A model generated the notes under the pieces. That model saw nothing but the letters and a program-made list of their open reading frames with translations. It had not been told where the DNA came from and did no database searches. Below are positions 25,617 through 36,600 of a stretch of 64,000 bases of DNA, in pieces (the stretch's first letter is position 1; each line of letters begins with the position of its first letter). Both the position numbers and the translations under genes were made by a program. Source of the DNA: Trichuris trichiura (Eukaryota > Nematoda > Enoplea > Trichinellida > Trichuridae); the NCBI GenBank assembly GCA_037903355.1, contig JBAJFE010000053.1, forward strand, positions 1 through 64,000, given 5' to 3'.

Positions 25617-25835
25617 ACCACTATTGGGCAACGATTATTGGACGATCACAGCAACGCTTTATTCAAATTTGAAAAGCCGACGCCAACGCAAGTTAGCTTA
25701 ACTTTCCCTGGCAGGCAGTTGGAACCACTTTCCTTATTTGGACCGCCGCCACCGTCGGACGATTTCAAAGATGGTTTCAGTTCGTCAATTTTGAAAACGA
25801 CGCCCAAAAAATCTTTTAAATGCCTAAGGAAGTAG
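25617..25835 (+). other. Proline-rich exon-like frame, unknown
   Basis: An open stretch follows a possible acceptor (AATAG) and runs to a stop at 25835, with an AATAAA-like CGAATAAAC about 20 nt later. It contains LFGPPPPSDDF and a basic C-terminus. There is no in-frame ATG, so it could only be the last exon of a gene whose start I cannot see, or chance. It lies just upstream of RNASEH2C on the opposite strand. Confidence 0.2.
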
Positions 25836-26290
25836 GCGCTGAAAAAAATGAACGAATAAACATAATGTCACGCATTGCGTAATCGTTTAACGCGACAAAG
25901 GCACTTATGCAATTTCGCGCGGCAAATTCGTTAACCGACATCTATTCCATAATCCTCACGTCAGCGGACTTTTAAACGCTCAGGAAAATTGTCTTTCTTC
26001 GTACAATACTACGAAGTTTAGTATGGTAATTTTAATTTCAGCAATAAATGAACTTTACACGCCTACTTTTAGAAAAAAGGAAGCCAAAAAAAAATAGAAA
26101 ATTTTCCTTGAGTAATGCTCGCTAAGGCAAAGCATTACTAATAAGAATAGTCTGATATATCTTTTTAAAAAAGCTTTATAATTAGAAAGAAAATGAAGGG
26201 GAATTAAATGGCAGACAACATTTGTAGGATCGAAAGCAACGGTCCATTTCCAACGTTGGATTCGAATTAAATTTTTTACTAAATGTAATT

Positions 26291-27606
26291 CTAACGGAGA
26301 CGAATAAGAAAAGCAAATGCTTTTACTAACCAGTATTCGCTGAGAGGTCCGATAACCAACTTTGAAACGTCCTTCTGACACAAAGCCATGAAAAGCACGG
26401 CAAGACATTGAGCGGTTGTGTCGCAGCAGCCTCCCTGCAACAGCATTTTTAGAGAAAATAAACAAAAATTCAACGGTTGAGTAAAAGGCTAACGCGGTAT
26501 ATTTCGGAGAAGAGAGAAAGAGCAGTTTCGCTTCCAACTTGTTCGGGCACCGCGGGTCCCAATTCGCTATCAACTGGATTTGACATTGCTTCGCTAATGT
26601 AAAACACGCCTTCGGTAGTTTCGGCTGACAACAGTACGCCAAAACCTGGAGATCTGAAACATTTGAACTTTTCCATTTTTGCACAGTAAACTGAATACCT
26701 GCGCGTAGCAAACGTACAGTATATGAAATAATGTAATTGAGCTAACGCAAATCGTTTTTATAAAAAGTTTGCTATAAGTCAGCAAAAGTCTTACTGTCCA
26801 GCCGCTTCGCCTTTCCGATGATCCGAATAAAAGTAAACGTCGCTGAGATATTGTTTTACGGAAGCTTTGCAAGTTGCCATGCATCGATTGGCCATTGTGG
26901 GAGAAACGCGACAAGAATATGCAATTCCGCGCACCTTTCGCACTTGACCTGACGTTTCCAATTGAATTGGACGTAAGTATCGACAAACCGGGCTCGAAAA
27001 GACCACTTTACCGCCGCCGTTTGGCATAAAGCCGCGGTTGACAATCTGAGCAAAAAAATTCAAAAAGTTCGTTTAGCACAATGAATTAACGATGCAACCT
27101 TCAAGTCTAATCCTTCGGCGTCTGCGTAAAAACGTCGCATCAATGGAAGCCAACCAAATTTGATCAAATCGACCGAAGGGTCTCCGGAACAATTGGTGAC
27201 GCCATGCAAAACTACGTTCAACGGCATTTTACAGAATGGCGCCAAATAGCATAGCAGTTCCAAATAGTAGCCAATGCCTCGCTCTTTGCCGCAGTCAAAA
27301 TCGAACGAACCGCCGGTCAAAAAACCTGGTTTGAAAAATAGTTCCGTACCAGTTGGGCCCAAGTCTACCACACTACCATTTGTTAATGAACAAATCAATT
27401 TAAGGGCATTTACTTCAAAATCTAAAACGGAACAAGACAATCAAAGGAAACGAAACAAGATTAATACTACCCTTAACGCCTGGCTCAGTGCTGCTAGAAC
27501 GAATCTCCGAAATTCGAATTGGTCGACGGCTCAGTAACGACAAGACCAATCTCATTCGCATAAAATTGTTACCCTTAAAATCTAACCTGCTTGTTCGGTC
27601 ACCCAT
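26291..27606 (-). CDS. RCL1, RNA 3'-terminal phosphate cyclase-like protein
   Basis: Exons: 27471-27606, 27099-27421, 26795-27045, 26494-26653 and 26291-26434, about 337 residues from the ATG at 27606. Family landmarks in order: MRMRLVLSLLS, LKLICSLTNG, ERGIGYYLE, VTNCSGDPSVD, a PNGGGKVVF glycine turn, YSCRVSPTMANR, SPGFGVLLSAETTEG, the EIYRGG junction and QKDVSKLVIGPLS. RCL1 is an essential nucleolar factor for 18S rRNA maturation. It has the cyclase fold but lacks cyclase activity in studied species. The last exon ends about 35 residues earlier than the human protein. A donor inside it (TACTG then gttagt) offers an alternative, but I could not find a convincing conserved extension. It lies 248 nt downstream of ATG12 on the same strand. 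Confidence 0.9.
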
Positions 27607-27853
27607 CGCCAACGGATGTCTCAAAAACGTTAGCAAAGCGATGGCTTACTGCTTTGGATTACTGTATATGTGTTTTCAGGTACGAAACTAAGACTTTCCG
27701 CAGGTTTCGGATATTTACAATTTTTTCATTTCTGCTACACTACTGGCGACTTTTGAATTCAAAAAACTTTAAGCAAAAGCATGCAAAGACGAAACAATAA
27801 GCCCGGAAGAACGCAACTTTAATCGAAATTTTTAAAAAGAATTAATTTTTGCC

Positions 27854-28156
27854 TTAACCCCACGCCTCAACGACACTATAATGAAGGACGAGCTTCCCAT
27901 TTGAGCCAAAGCAATCGTATACATTTTCCAACGTATAATCATTCGACAAGCAAAAGCATTGACTAACGTACAAAAACAACGACTCGGCATCGTTCAGTCT
28001 CAAATACTTTCTGATGAATAGATGCAGCCAAGCAACTGTTCGCGTTGTGGCTACTTCCCATTTGCGGTCTTTCATTATTGGCGCGTCGCCAACCGGTTTT
28101 AGAATTAACTCAATTTTGCCGGGCACCGACGGAGACGACGTGCCTTCTTCGGCCAT
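27854..28156 (-). CDS. ATG12, ubiquitin-like autophagy conjugation protein
   Basis: This intronless frame of 100 residues has a ubiquitin fold: KIELILKPVGDAPIMK, RTVAWLHLFIRKYL, LFLYVSQCF, ending YDCFGSNGKLVLHYSVVEAWG. The C-terminal glycine is exposed without processing, as in other ATG12 proteins, and is the residue joined to ATG5 by ATG7 and ATG10. The ATG12-ATG5 conjugate with ATG16 lipidates LC3/Atg8 on the phagophore. C. elegans calls this gene lgg-3. Its ATG lies 19 nt after the stop of the SPT small-subunit gene. The intervening TTTCAAG could serve as a trans-splice acceptor. Very confident. Confidence 0.95.
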   Translation of the reverse strand: MAEEGTSSPSVPGKIELILKPVGDAPIMKDRKWEVATTRTVAWLHLFIRKYLRLNDAESLFLYVSQCFCLSNDYTLENVYDCFGSNGKLVLHYSVVEAWG

Positions 28157-28175
28157 AGCTCGCTTGAAACGCGCC

Positions 28176-28382
28176 TCAAAAGCTGTTCAATAAGCTATTG
28201 GCAAAGCGAAATACGGAAACGCTGGCGAAAATAAATGCCACCGAAAATATCGTATTGTAGGCGTACCGCTCCCACGGTTCCATCATGTAAAGCGACGTAA
28301 CCATTGTATATTCAAGATACAACCACTGGATTGATTCAACGGCGCGTCTTGGCCAACGGGTCAACAATGCCACAACAGACAT
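28176..28382 (-). CDS. Small subunit of serine palmitoyltransferase (ssSPT)
   Basis: This 68-residue frame starts with ATG at 28382. Its core (WLYLEYTMVTSLYMMEPWERYAYN) matches the signature of SPTSSA/SPTSSB around the LYMLEPWER motif, followed by one membrane span (VAFIFASVSVF). The protein binds the catalytic SPT dimer in the ER membrane and raises activity and sets acyl-CoA preference for the first step of sphingolipid synthesis. The sequence cannot tell whether it is A-like or B-like. It is the upstream member of the tightly spaced SPTSS-ATG12 pair. Confidence 0.9.
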   Translation of the reverse strand: MSVVALLTRWPRRAVESIQWLYLEYTMVTSLYMMEPWERYAYNTIFSVAFIFASVSVFRFANSLLNSF

Positions 28383-28745
28383 AACAAGTCAACAACAAAG
28401 CATAAAACGCATAGCTTCTTTTGAACAAATAATCAGACGAATGCAGTGATGTTGCAGACCTGAATTTGCGCAAAATAAGTTGCTGACATACGATTATAAA
28501 TAACGCTTGGAAAATGTAAACTGCTACCGGATGACTACACTATACCTTAAGGTTGCGTACGATATTGGCGCTGGAAAAAGAAACAAACCTTTTAAAAAAG
28601 CTATTCAGCTTGAGCAGTATAGATAGAAACGAATACTCACCTTCAAAGGCGTTAGCGTCTAAGCAGAAAGGCTGCACCTACATTCAGGAAGTACAACGCA
28701 AACCGTAACTTGATGAATTCAGGTACAACGATCATCTAAAGCTGT

Positions 28746-28901
28746 TTATTCGGTAAAGGCTTTTTCAGACAAAATGCTGGAAGAGCTAATCGACTTGGTC
28801 TGTCGCAAGAATTGATAGCATGCAGCGATAAAATTTATTATTATAACAATAACCTGCGAACACAATTTGGAATAATGGGAATATGTACAGTAAGCCAACA
28901 T
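28746..28901 (-). CDS. Possible 51-residue single-pass membrane protein
   Basis: A frame from ATG 28901 encodes a short N-terminus, one clear hydrophobic span (VIVIIINFIAACYQFL) and a Ser-rich tail. An AATAAA overlaps the stop (CCGAATAAAC). Between it and the SPT small-subunit gene are further short open stretches with splice-like borders (28440-28740), which I could not assemble. No family is recognised. It may be a real small gene upstream of SPTSS or part of a longer transcript. Confidence 0.25.
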   Translation of the reverse strand: MLAYCTYSHYSKLCSQVIVIIINFIAACYQFLRQTKSISSSSILSEKAFTE

Positions 28902-29065
28902 TGGTCCACGCTTAGCGCGGCCTACCTTTTGGTAATGGTAGCGTTGCCGTACGCTTAGGAAATGCGTAATAAATTTTCTTGCTTGCAATTTGCTTTCGTA
29001 TTCATTTGTTGAGCGCAAAGCGATTGCACGCATGCGCATCGGACTCCCGCTTGCCGAAGCTGTGA

Positions 29066-32000
29066 ATGACGCGAAGCCATTGGTGCTGTTCGGCCGTACG
29101 TTTGCTAATCGTTTTATGGTTGGAAAGCAATGCTTCGGAGCAGCGTTGTCCAAAGGGATGCCTTTGCGAATGGCCGTCAGTCGTTAACTGCACTCATTTG
29201 TCCGCCGGCAATGTGCTCACACTGCCGTCGACAACGAAAATACTGTACGTTCTTGAAAGTACGCTTTTCGGCGCGTAAGTTTTACAAAACAGCCCGCCTT
29301 TTGTAGCAATATTTCTTTCAATCACCTGCAATCGCTTTGCCGCCTTCCTCTGTCCGGACTGCAACGGGTTCGATCGCTGTAAGTACCTGTTCATCGTATA
29401 AAGCGCGCCATCGTTTCAACACGTGCTCGTCACGTGTACGCGTTATGACATCAGACATTATTGCCTTTTACGAACTTTTTTTCTAAAAAAAGGGGTTTCC
29501 ATGCTTAGTTTCAAGCAGATTTGCAAAAAAGCAGTCGCGTACGCGCAACTGTTAAAGCCTGTTTGAATTTTTATTTTCTACAGTAATCGTTTAACGATTT
29601 TCAGGTTAGAAAAATTTTAAAATTGACTTCTTTCGGCGAAAAATGTTGAATTTCAGGTACGCCGACTTCAACGCGATTGCCGTGGTGCAAAAGGAGTGTT
29701 TTGAAAATTTTACGTCGCTTCAAGAATTGTCTTTGGTAAAAAATAAGCTTCGCAAAGTCTCCAAAGAAGCGTTTGTGCCATTAAGCCGATTGGAGTCGTT
29801 GTACGTTGTTGTAGCGTTGTTTAGCTCTCCTACACTGTTGTTTACGTTAGGGATTTGAGCCGCAATCGTTTGCGAAGAATCGATTGGTTCAGCTTTAAGG
29901 GACTGAACAATTTGCGTTTTCTCCGTTTGGAGCGCAACGGCTTAGCGGTAATCCACGACGGCGCCTTTGGAACTTTGAACCAATTGTTAGAACTGTATTT
30001 GAATAACAATCGATTGATCAGTGTTGGGAGAGGTTGGCTGTACGGTCTTGAAAGGCTCAACAAACTGTAAGTCGCTCTTCCCTTCATCTGTATTGATAAG
30101 AAAAAACAATGCGCCTGATTGGCTGTCATTATTTCACAAATAGCATTAATCATTGACATCGTCTAATGAACGGAACGTACAAAAAATACTTAACGTATGC
30201 AAATATAAGCACGCGGTGCTTTGTTAAAAAACATTTCAATTGAATAATTGCGCTTAATGAATTGGCAGAAGTTGGCTGAATTGCTAAGTCGCCCTTCGCT
30301 TTATCTTCATTGAATAAGAAAAAACAGCAACGCATCTGATTGGCCGTCATTATCTTATGAATCACATTTCTCATTGGCATAGTCTAATGAATGGAACGTA
30401 CAAAAAATACTTAACGTATGCAAATATAAGCACGCTGTGCTTTATTAAAAAACATTTCAATTGAATAATTGTGCTTAATGAATTGGCGGAAGTTGGCTGA
30501 ATTGTTAAGTCGCTCTTCGCTTTATTTCCATTGATTAGAAAAAACAGGAGCACATCTGATTGATCGTCAATTTCTTATGAATGACATCTCTCATTGACAT
30601 TGTCTAATGAATGAAATGTACAAAATACTGTACGCAAGTAGAAACACGCTGTGCTTCGTTAAAAAACATTTCAATTGAATAATTGTGCTTAATGAGTAGG
30701 CAGAGGTTCGCTAAGTTGTAAGTCGCTGTTCGTTTCACCTCCATTAATAAGAAAAACAGCAACGCATATGATTGGTCGTCATAATCTTATGAATGACATT
30801 TGTCATTGACATCTTCTAATGAATGGAATGTACAAACTATACTTTACGTATGCTAATATAAACACGCTGTGTTTCGTTAGAAAACATTTCAGTTGAATAA
30901 TTGCGCTTAATGAGTAGGCAGACGTTGGCTAAATTGTAAGTGGCTCTTCATTATTTCTCAATTGGGAAGAAAAAACAGCAACGCGTCTGATTGGTCGTCA
31001 TTATCTTATGAATGACATTTCCCATTGACATCGTCTAATGAATGGAACGTACAAAATACTTAACGTATGCAAATATAAACACGCTTTGCTTCACTAGAAA
31101 ACATTTCAATTGAATAATTGAGCTTAATGAAACAGTGTTGTCTTATTGGATGTCGTTTGAAAAGTGTGTTCATTGAGGCATTTTAGGGTGCTATCGAACA
31201 ATGCAATTGAAAACGTTGATTCGGAAGGATGGCGTTTTTGCATGCGCCTAACGACGCTGGATTTGTCGAAAAACGCGATTCGCTCAATCGATTCGAAAAC
31301 GTTCTCCTATTTGGAGAGATTGCAGAATCTCGACCTTTCCTCCAATTCAATCAGCCAAATGCATCAAAAGGCGCTCAGCGTTTTGCCCAATTTAAAATAC
31401 CTGTTAGTGGCCGACGTTTGTCAATTAATGTTACTTAGTTACTCTTGTTGCGCAGAGATCTGAGCCATAACAAATTATCCGAAGTATTCATGTCTGGTCA
31501 GCACGTTTTTCAAGGTCTTTCCGCTCTTAAAGTGCTCAAGTTGAATGGAAATCAATTGCGTTCACTGCCGGCCAATGTTTTTCAAGGACTCAGCCGACTT
31601 GATCACCTTCAATTGCTCGATAATCCAATTGTTGTCTTCTCCGAAGACGCCATTTCTTCCATTGGAATTCCCTCAATACTGTACGCTCAATAGCGCCTAC
31701 GCCAATTGTAGCCATTCGTCATCGTCGTTCATTCATTTGTAGGCTGATTAATAGTACAAAGCTGCTTTGCAACTGCAAATCTAAATGGCTCGTAGTTTTT
31801 GTTCAAAAACTTGACCCGACGTCACCATCCGCGTCAACCACTTGCGCGTATCCGACATCGTTGAATGGAAAAATGTTGACTCAACTTTCGATTGATCTAC
31901 TTACATGCGATGGTGCTTTTTTCGTCGTGTCAAAAAGCTGCTGGTATTTGTAAGTTCATTCATTTTTTTTAATTCACAGATTTCTGGCCTCGTCCAATCA

Positions 32001-33350
32001 TTGTTGACCAACCAAAACCGGTGACGGCAGTTGAAGGCGACACTGTTGCTTTCAACTGTTCCGCTCAATGTGCCGACTGCAGTTTGCTTTTCTATTGGTC
32101 CAGAAATGACGTGGTAAATATACATCTAGCTTATTATAACATCTTCCAAATGAGAGTACTTTTTTTAAAAAAATATTTCAGCGCCTTTATCCATTCCGCA
32201 ACAATGGACTGACCACATCGGTGCAACGGAACGCAACGGGCAGTTGGATTGCTTCGTTGATGGTTGAAGCTGTTGACGAAACGGACGCGGGATTGTATCG
32301 GTGTCACGCCATCAATGAATTGACCGTATCGCTTTCCGACAAAGTTCCATTGAGCGTCCAAGGTAGAGCACGCAATGACAATTTGTAAAATGTTTTTTTT
32401 TCAAACAAAAAACCATTTCCAGTTCCACCGTACTTTGTTAAAAAACCGGCAAACGTGGCAGTGACCGTTGGCGGGACGTTGCGTATGGAATGCGCTGCTG
32501 CTGGTTCGCCGACACCGTCAATATCTTGGCAAAAAGACGGCGGAGAGAATTTTCCCGCCGCCAAAGAACGTCGTATGCACGTGATGCCAACGGACGATGT
32601 TTTCGTTATAGTTCCCGTAAAGGAAACGGACTCGGGTCTGTACGCTTGCATTGCCGAAAGTACAGCCGGTTTGACGAAAGTTGAAGTTGAAGTTGTCGTT
32701 CTTGGTAACGGCAATATTCGTACACTCATATATTGTCCCCATCATTCATTCTTTTTTTTTGTTCAATTAAGATCGTAAGAAGGCGCCAACTTCAATGAGC
32801 GACAAAACAGTCTCTTCCGGCGAAATGGCTGTGCTGGAATGTGGCCACGACGGTTCGGCCGAATGGTTCCACAACGGAAAACCGCTGAGATCCGGCCAGC
32901 GTATATTCATAACTCGGCAGGGTCAAATGCTTGTCATCATTGACGCAAATGCAAGAGACCAAGGCGTCTACGCGTGCCGTTATAAAGGTGGCTCGACAAG
33001 TGCCCGTCTGGTCGTACGAGGTACGTAACTGAATAGTCGATCACCAGCCAATCGTACTGTATATTTGGTTTTTTAAAGATTCGCAGGATGCCAATTCAAA
33101 AAAGAAAAGCGGTTCAACCAAGAACACAAACGACGCTCCCGTCTCGCCGAATCGACCGAATATACAAAGGACGAAGTTCGATTTGGTGGGAGCAACCGGT
33201 TTGGTCCTTGTTGTTATTGTACTTTGTATTATAACAACGTCTTCCGTGTCGCTATGCATTGTTCAACGGTGCCGACGAGAGCCATCACTTTTGGTCTCTT
33301 TTCGTCAGGATCCGCTGGAAATTGCGGCCGTTACTGGAGTGACAATTTAA
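29066..33350 (+). CDS. LRIG-type receptor: leucine-rich repeats, three Ig domains, one TM
   Basis: Exons: 29066-29274, 29307-29378, 29657-29800, 29851-30066, 31187-31402, 31456-31680, 31743-31912, 31980-32113, 32182-32362, 32423-32704, 32772-33020 and 33079-33350. All phases join, giving 789 residues. Order: signal peptide; LRRNT cysteines (CPKGCLCEW); about 12 LRRs; LRRCT (CNCKSKW ... CAYP ... LTCDG); three Ig domains with DxGxYxC signatures (DAGLYRC, DSGLYAC, DQGVYAC); a membrane span near residue 735 (LVGATGLVLVVIVLCIIT); and a short tail of about 35 residues. This architecture is that of LRIG proteins (C. elegans SMA-10), which modulate BMP and receptor tyrosine kinase signalling. The tail is much shorter than in vertebrate LRIGs. 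Exon 3 follows a 278-nt intron; intron 4 holds a tandem array. It converges on unc-5. Confidence 0.9.
30068..31131. repeat. Tandem array, about five copies of a ~217-bp unit
   Basis: Unit starts, marked by TAAGTCGC or close variants, fall at about 30068, 30285, 30506, 30719 and 30937 (spacings 217, 221, 213 and 218). Copies share words such as GAAAAAACAGCAACGC, TTGGTCGTCAT, ACGTATGCAAATATAA and CATTTCAATTGAATAATTG. The array fills most of LRIG intron 4, and the first unit begins at the splice donor itself. Repeated minus-strand reading frames here are by-products. Confidence 0.9.
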
Positions 33351-33636
33351 AATTTACAACAGAAAAGCTTTAACACTGCTCCCTTATGCTTGCCATGAAC
33401 AAAAATTGCCTTAGTTTTTCAGTGCCTGTGATCATTTTGCCTTTATCGGGTAGAGACAGACAGCTTTATCATACTTCATACACACATTATTATTATTACA
33501 GGTGCTTACGTACCTTATTTTTGCCATACGACTGTGCAGCGGTCGTTTCGTTTTACGTTCCGTCCCGTAAAGGGCAAACAGCAACATGTTTGTTTGTTCG
33601 CACATTGAGACGAGCAAAAGAATGAACAATTATGAA

Positions 33637-36600
33637 TCACAGGGAGTTCAAATGGCCGGACAAAACAGCGCACGCGTCCTGTCGTTTCATGCGACGCAGA
33701 AAATGAAGTAACTTTACAAAACCGTGCACATTTTGTTCGCGCGATTCCCATAAAGTGAGTATCTAAAGAGAAAAAAATTTGCATAATATCGAAATAGACG
33801 GATTATTTCGAAAATGCTGACCAGTTCGGTGGGTGACGTTCGGGAAGCAAAATATGGTAAGTAATGATCAACGGCTAATAGTTGAGCCAACATACGCCAA
33901 TCGTTTCCCGCTTCAAGCGGCTGATCGAGAAGCGACGCGAGCTGTTGTTTGATTGAATGAGCAAGCCTTCAAGAGAAGATTATTTAAATAAAAAGAGAGA
34001 GACAGAGAAGAATTTCATTGACAACTTTACCTGACAGCCGGGAAAAAATTACCGTAACAATCGGAGACGTCCCACCACGCTTCCGTGTCAACGTCCATAA
34101 GTAACCCGTCACCATTACCAGTTTCCGCTGTTTTCTGGTAAATTCTGACTCGACCTTTAAAACTATTATTCTGTTCAACCGATGAGCGGTCACCAATCAT
34201 TGTCAACTTGAAACTGCAGTGTACTGCTTCGGGGCGATCGCGTTGAAAATGTGCCGACGGTATTGATTGTCTGCTTTCATCCAATGGAAGTGTCCATCCG
34301 GATCCAATCGACTCAAGACGGATATGTACGTCTTTGCAAAAGTTGACGGCAAATACGTCCGTACAAAGACCGCATAGGCGCCCACCCAATTCGTGTTCGC
34401 GATTGGTTATCCAGTTGACAGCCGCTCGCATGTCGGCAGCGCAATAGACGCGCAAACATTCATCACCAAAGAATGCAAGCAACTTCGTACGCTTAAACAT
34501 TAAATAATGACAGTTTCGGAAATTATTTTTTTTTTCGATTTTTTCTCTCACCTTTACTAGTTGGGCGTTCGGTTGCTTTGGTTCACCGATTAAAACAAAT
34601 TTGCCAAACGATTCGAGCAATATGTGAACAAGTCGACTTTCCACTTGGCAGTAAACGTCTGTGTTCAATGTTTCTTGTCCAACAACGGCGGCAATGGTCC
34701 AATCGCCGATCAAACCTTCGTAAGGCAATTCTTCGCTGACCAAACAGCTTAACTGCCAATCGTTAAGACGCGGCGGTGAACCGTTGTTGGATGAAGGTAG
34801 AAGGGCGCTATGTTCAATACTCAATACGGCAGGTTTTTTCAATGAGCTGCTCATTCTATTGGAACGTAACCAAACGACCGGAGTGATTAAAGTTTGCAAA
34901 TTATTAAGAGGTGGACAGCATTCGTCAGCGTACACAAGAGACAAGTCGATCTCTTCGCCTTCCGAAAGCGCTCCTTCCGGTATGAATAAACTTATAGCAT
35001 GTTTTTTGAGCAAAATACTGTGACCATTCGAGGAGAGACTTGCCGGCGATACCGTATAACGACTTGGGTTGGCTGACACCAAAGAAACTCTTAAAAAAAA
35101 TGTTTTGGCGCTCTTTGGAATGAACAGCTCTTTTCTACTTCGCACCTGTCAGCCGAATATTCATATTCAATTCTTGAATCGTCAACAGTGGCGTAGTTGT
35201 TATCCTCACTACTATTTGGGTAGTATACGGCGGAAGAATCCGACTTTTGCGACCCTACAAAACACCAAGCTCTTTATAGGATTGCGAAGCCAAAAGAAAG
35301 ACGCTTACATCAATGAAAATTTTACGATCGAACTTTATTTTTCATAAATTACTGTACTCGCTTCCGCAATTGCGCATTTCCCTGTTGGAAGTAATGCATA
35401 GCGAGCTCACACCCGTCACCTCGACTAGCTTTCTATGCTCACTTTTGAATAACTTCGTTAGTTTTCGAGTTTTCCAAATGAAAATTACAGTATTCAAAAG
35501 TTTTGATTATTTATGCAAAATGCAATGGGGAAAGTCTAATTCCCTAAACTGGAAAAGATGCTTATCGTCATCGGTTGATGGACGACGAGAAATCTTCCGG
35601 GAAATGGCCTAAGCTGATCAAAAAAGGTGATAAAGGCAAAAAGAAGAAAAACTGAGCGATAGGCATCTTACAGTGTGACACGGTGAGGAATGGCGGGCTC
35701 GTTCTCGACAGCTTGGAATCGAAGGGCACTCGTGACACTTAGGACAATGAGTCATCGGCAGAAGGCCACAAAGGCAAGTAAGCCATTGGTGAAATTAAAT
35801 TTGCTTACTGTAAGCCAAAAATTTGGTTACTGCAGCGCGCGCGCTGATGGCTAATTTAGGCTGCCATTTTGCTTACATGTAATAAGGCCTTTCCTGCTCC
35901 TTTCCGAATTGAGCGTTGGCGGTGGATCGAAGGTGCACGGGGGACGATGATTGCTTAGCTTCGATATGATTTCCGGAGGCGGTACGCAGCTGTGCATTGG
36001 AGGAGAGGGGCAGTTCGGCGCCGCTTCGTAGTCTTTAGCGCAGCGACGGCAAGTTCGTCGCCGAAGCATGACGGCAAAGACGAAGGCAAATGCAAATAGA
36101 AAGGCAAAAAACGCGGCACCCAATCCCGCGTACATTGCAACGTTGTTGCTACCTTTCGATGCAAACTTATCTGCCGCTAATTGTTGGTCAGGCGAACTGC
36201 CGATTCGTCTGACTGAAATTGAAACTGTTTTTGAAACATTGTTTTCCATAAACAACAAAGAGTAAACTTACCCGCTGAACATAAAAGGTCTGAACATGTA
36301 CGCCACTGACGATCGGCACCGTGGCATTGTTGCCCGCCGTGACGAGGAGCCGGATTGTCGCATACTCGGCGCCTTTGACGTCGACAGTCGGTTTGACACT
36401 CAGACCAACGAGACCAAGCAGACCAATCACCATCGATGGGACACGACAGATCACAGTCAACTTGTTCCTTTGGGACACCTGGACAAGGTGAACCTCCGTT
36501 GGCTGGTACTGGATTGTTACAATGACGATAGCGAGTCAACTTTGCATATGGATGTCGACTGTTAGCAAAAACGTCGCAGCTAGTTGGACAGACGCCCTCC

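Noticed and set aside
26055..26711. A 218-codon minus-strand frame overlapping the RCL1 3' exons.
   Set aside because: It reads the RCL1 exons and their introns in a different frame; the RCL1 frame carries the conserved residues.
30150..30553. Two similar minus-strand frames of 76 and 60 codons that look like duplicated genes.
   Set aside because: They arise from the ~217-bp tandem repeat and have no coding features.
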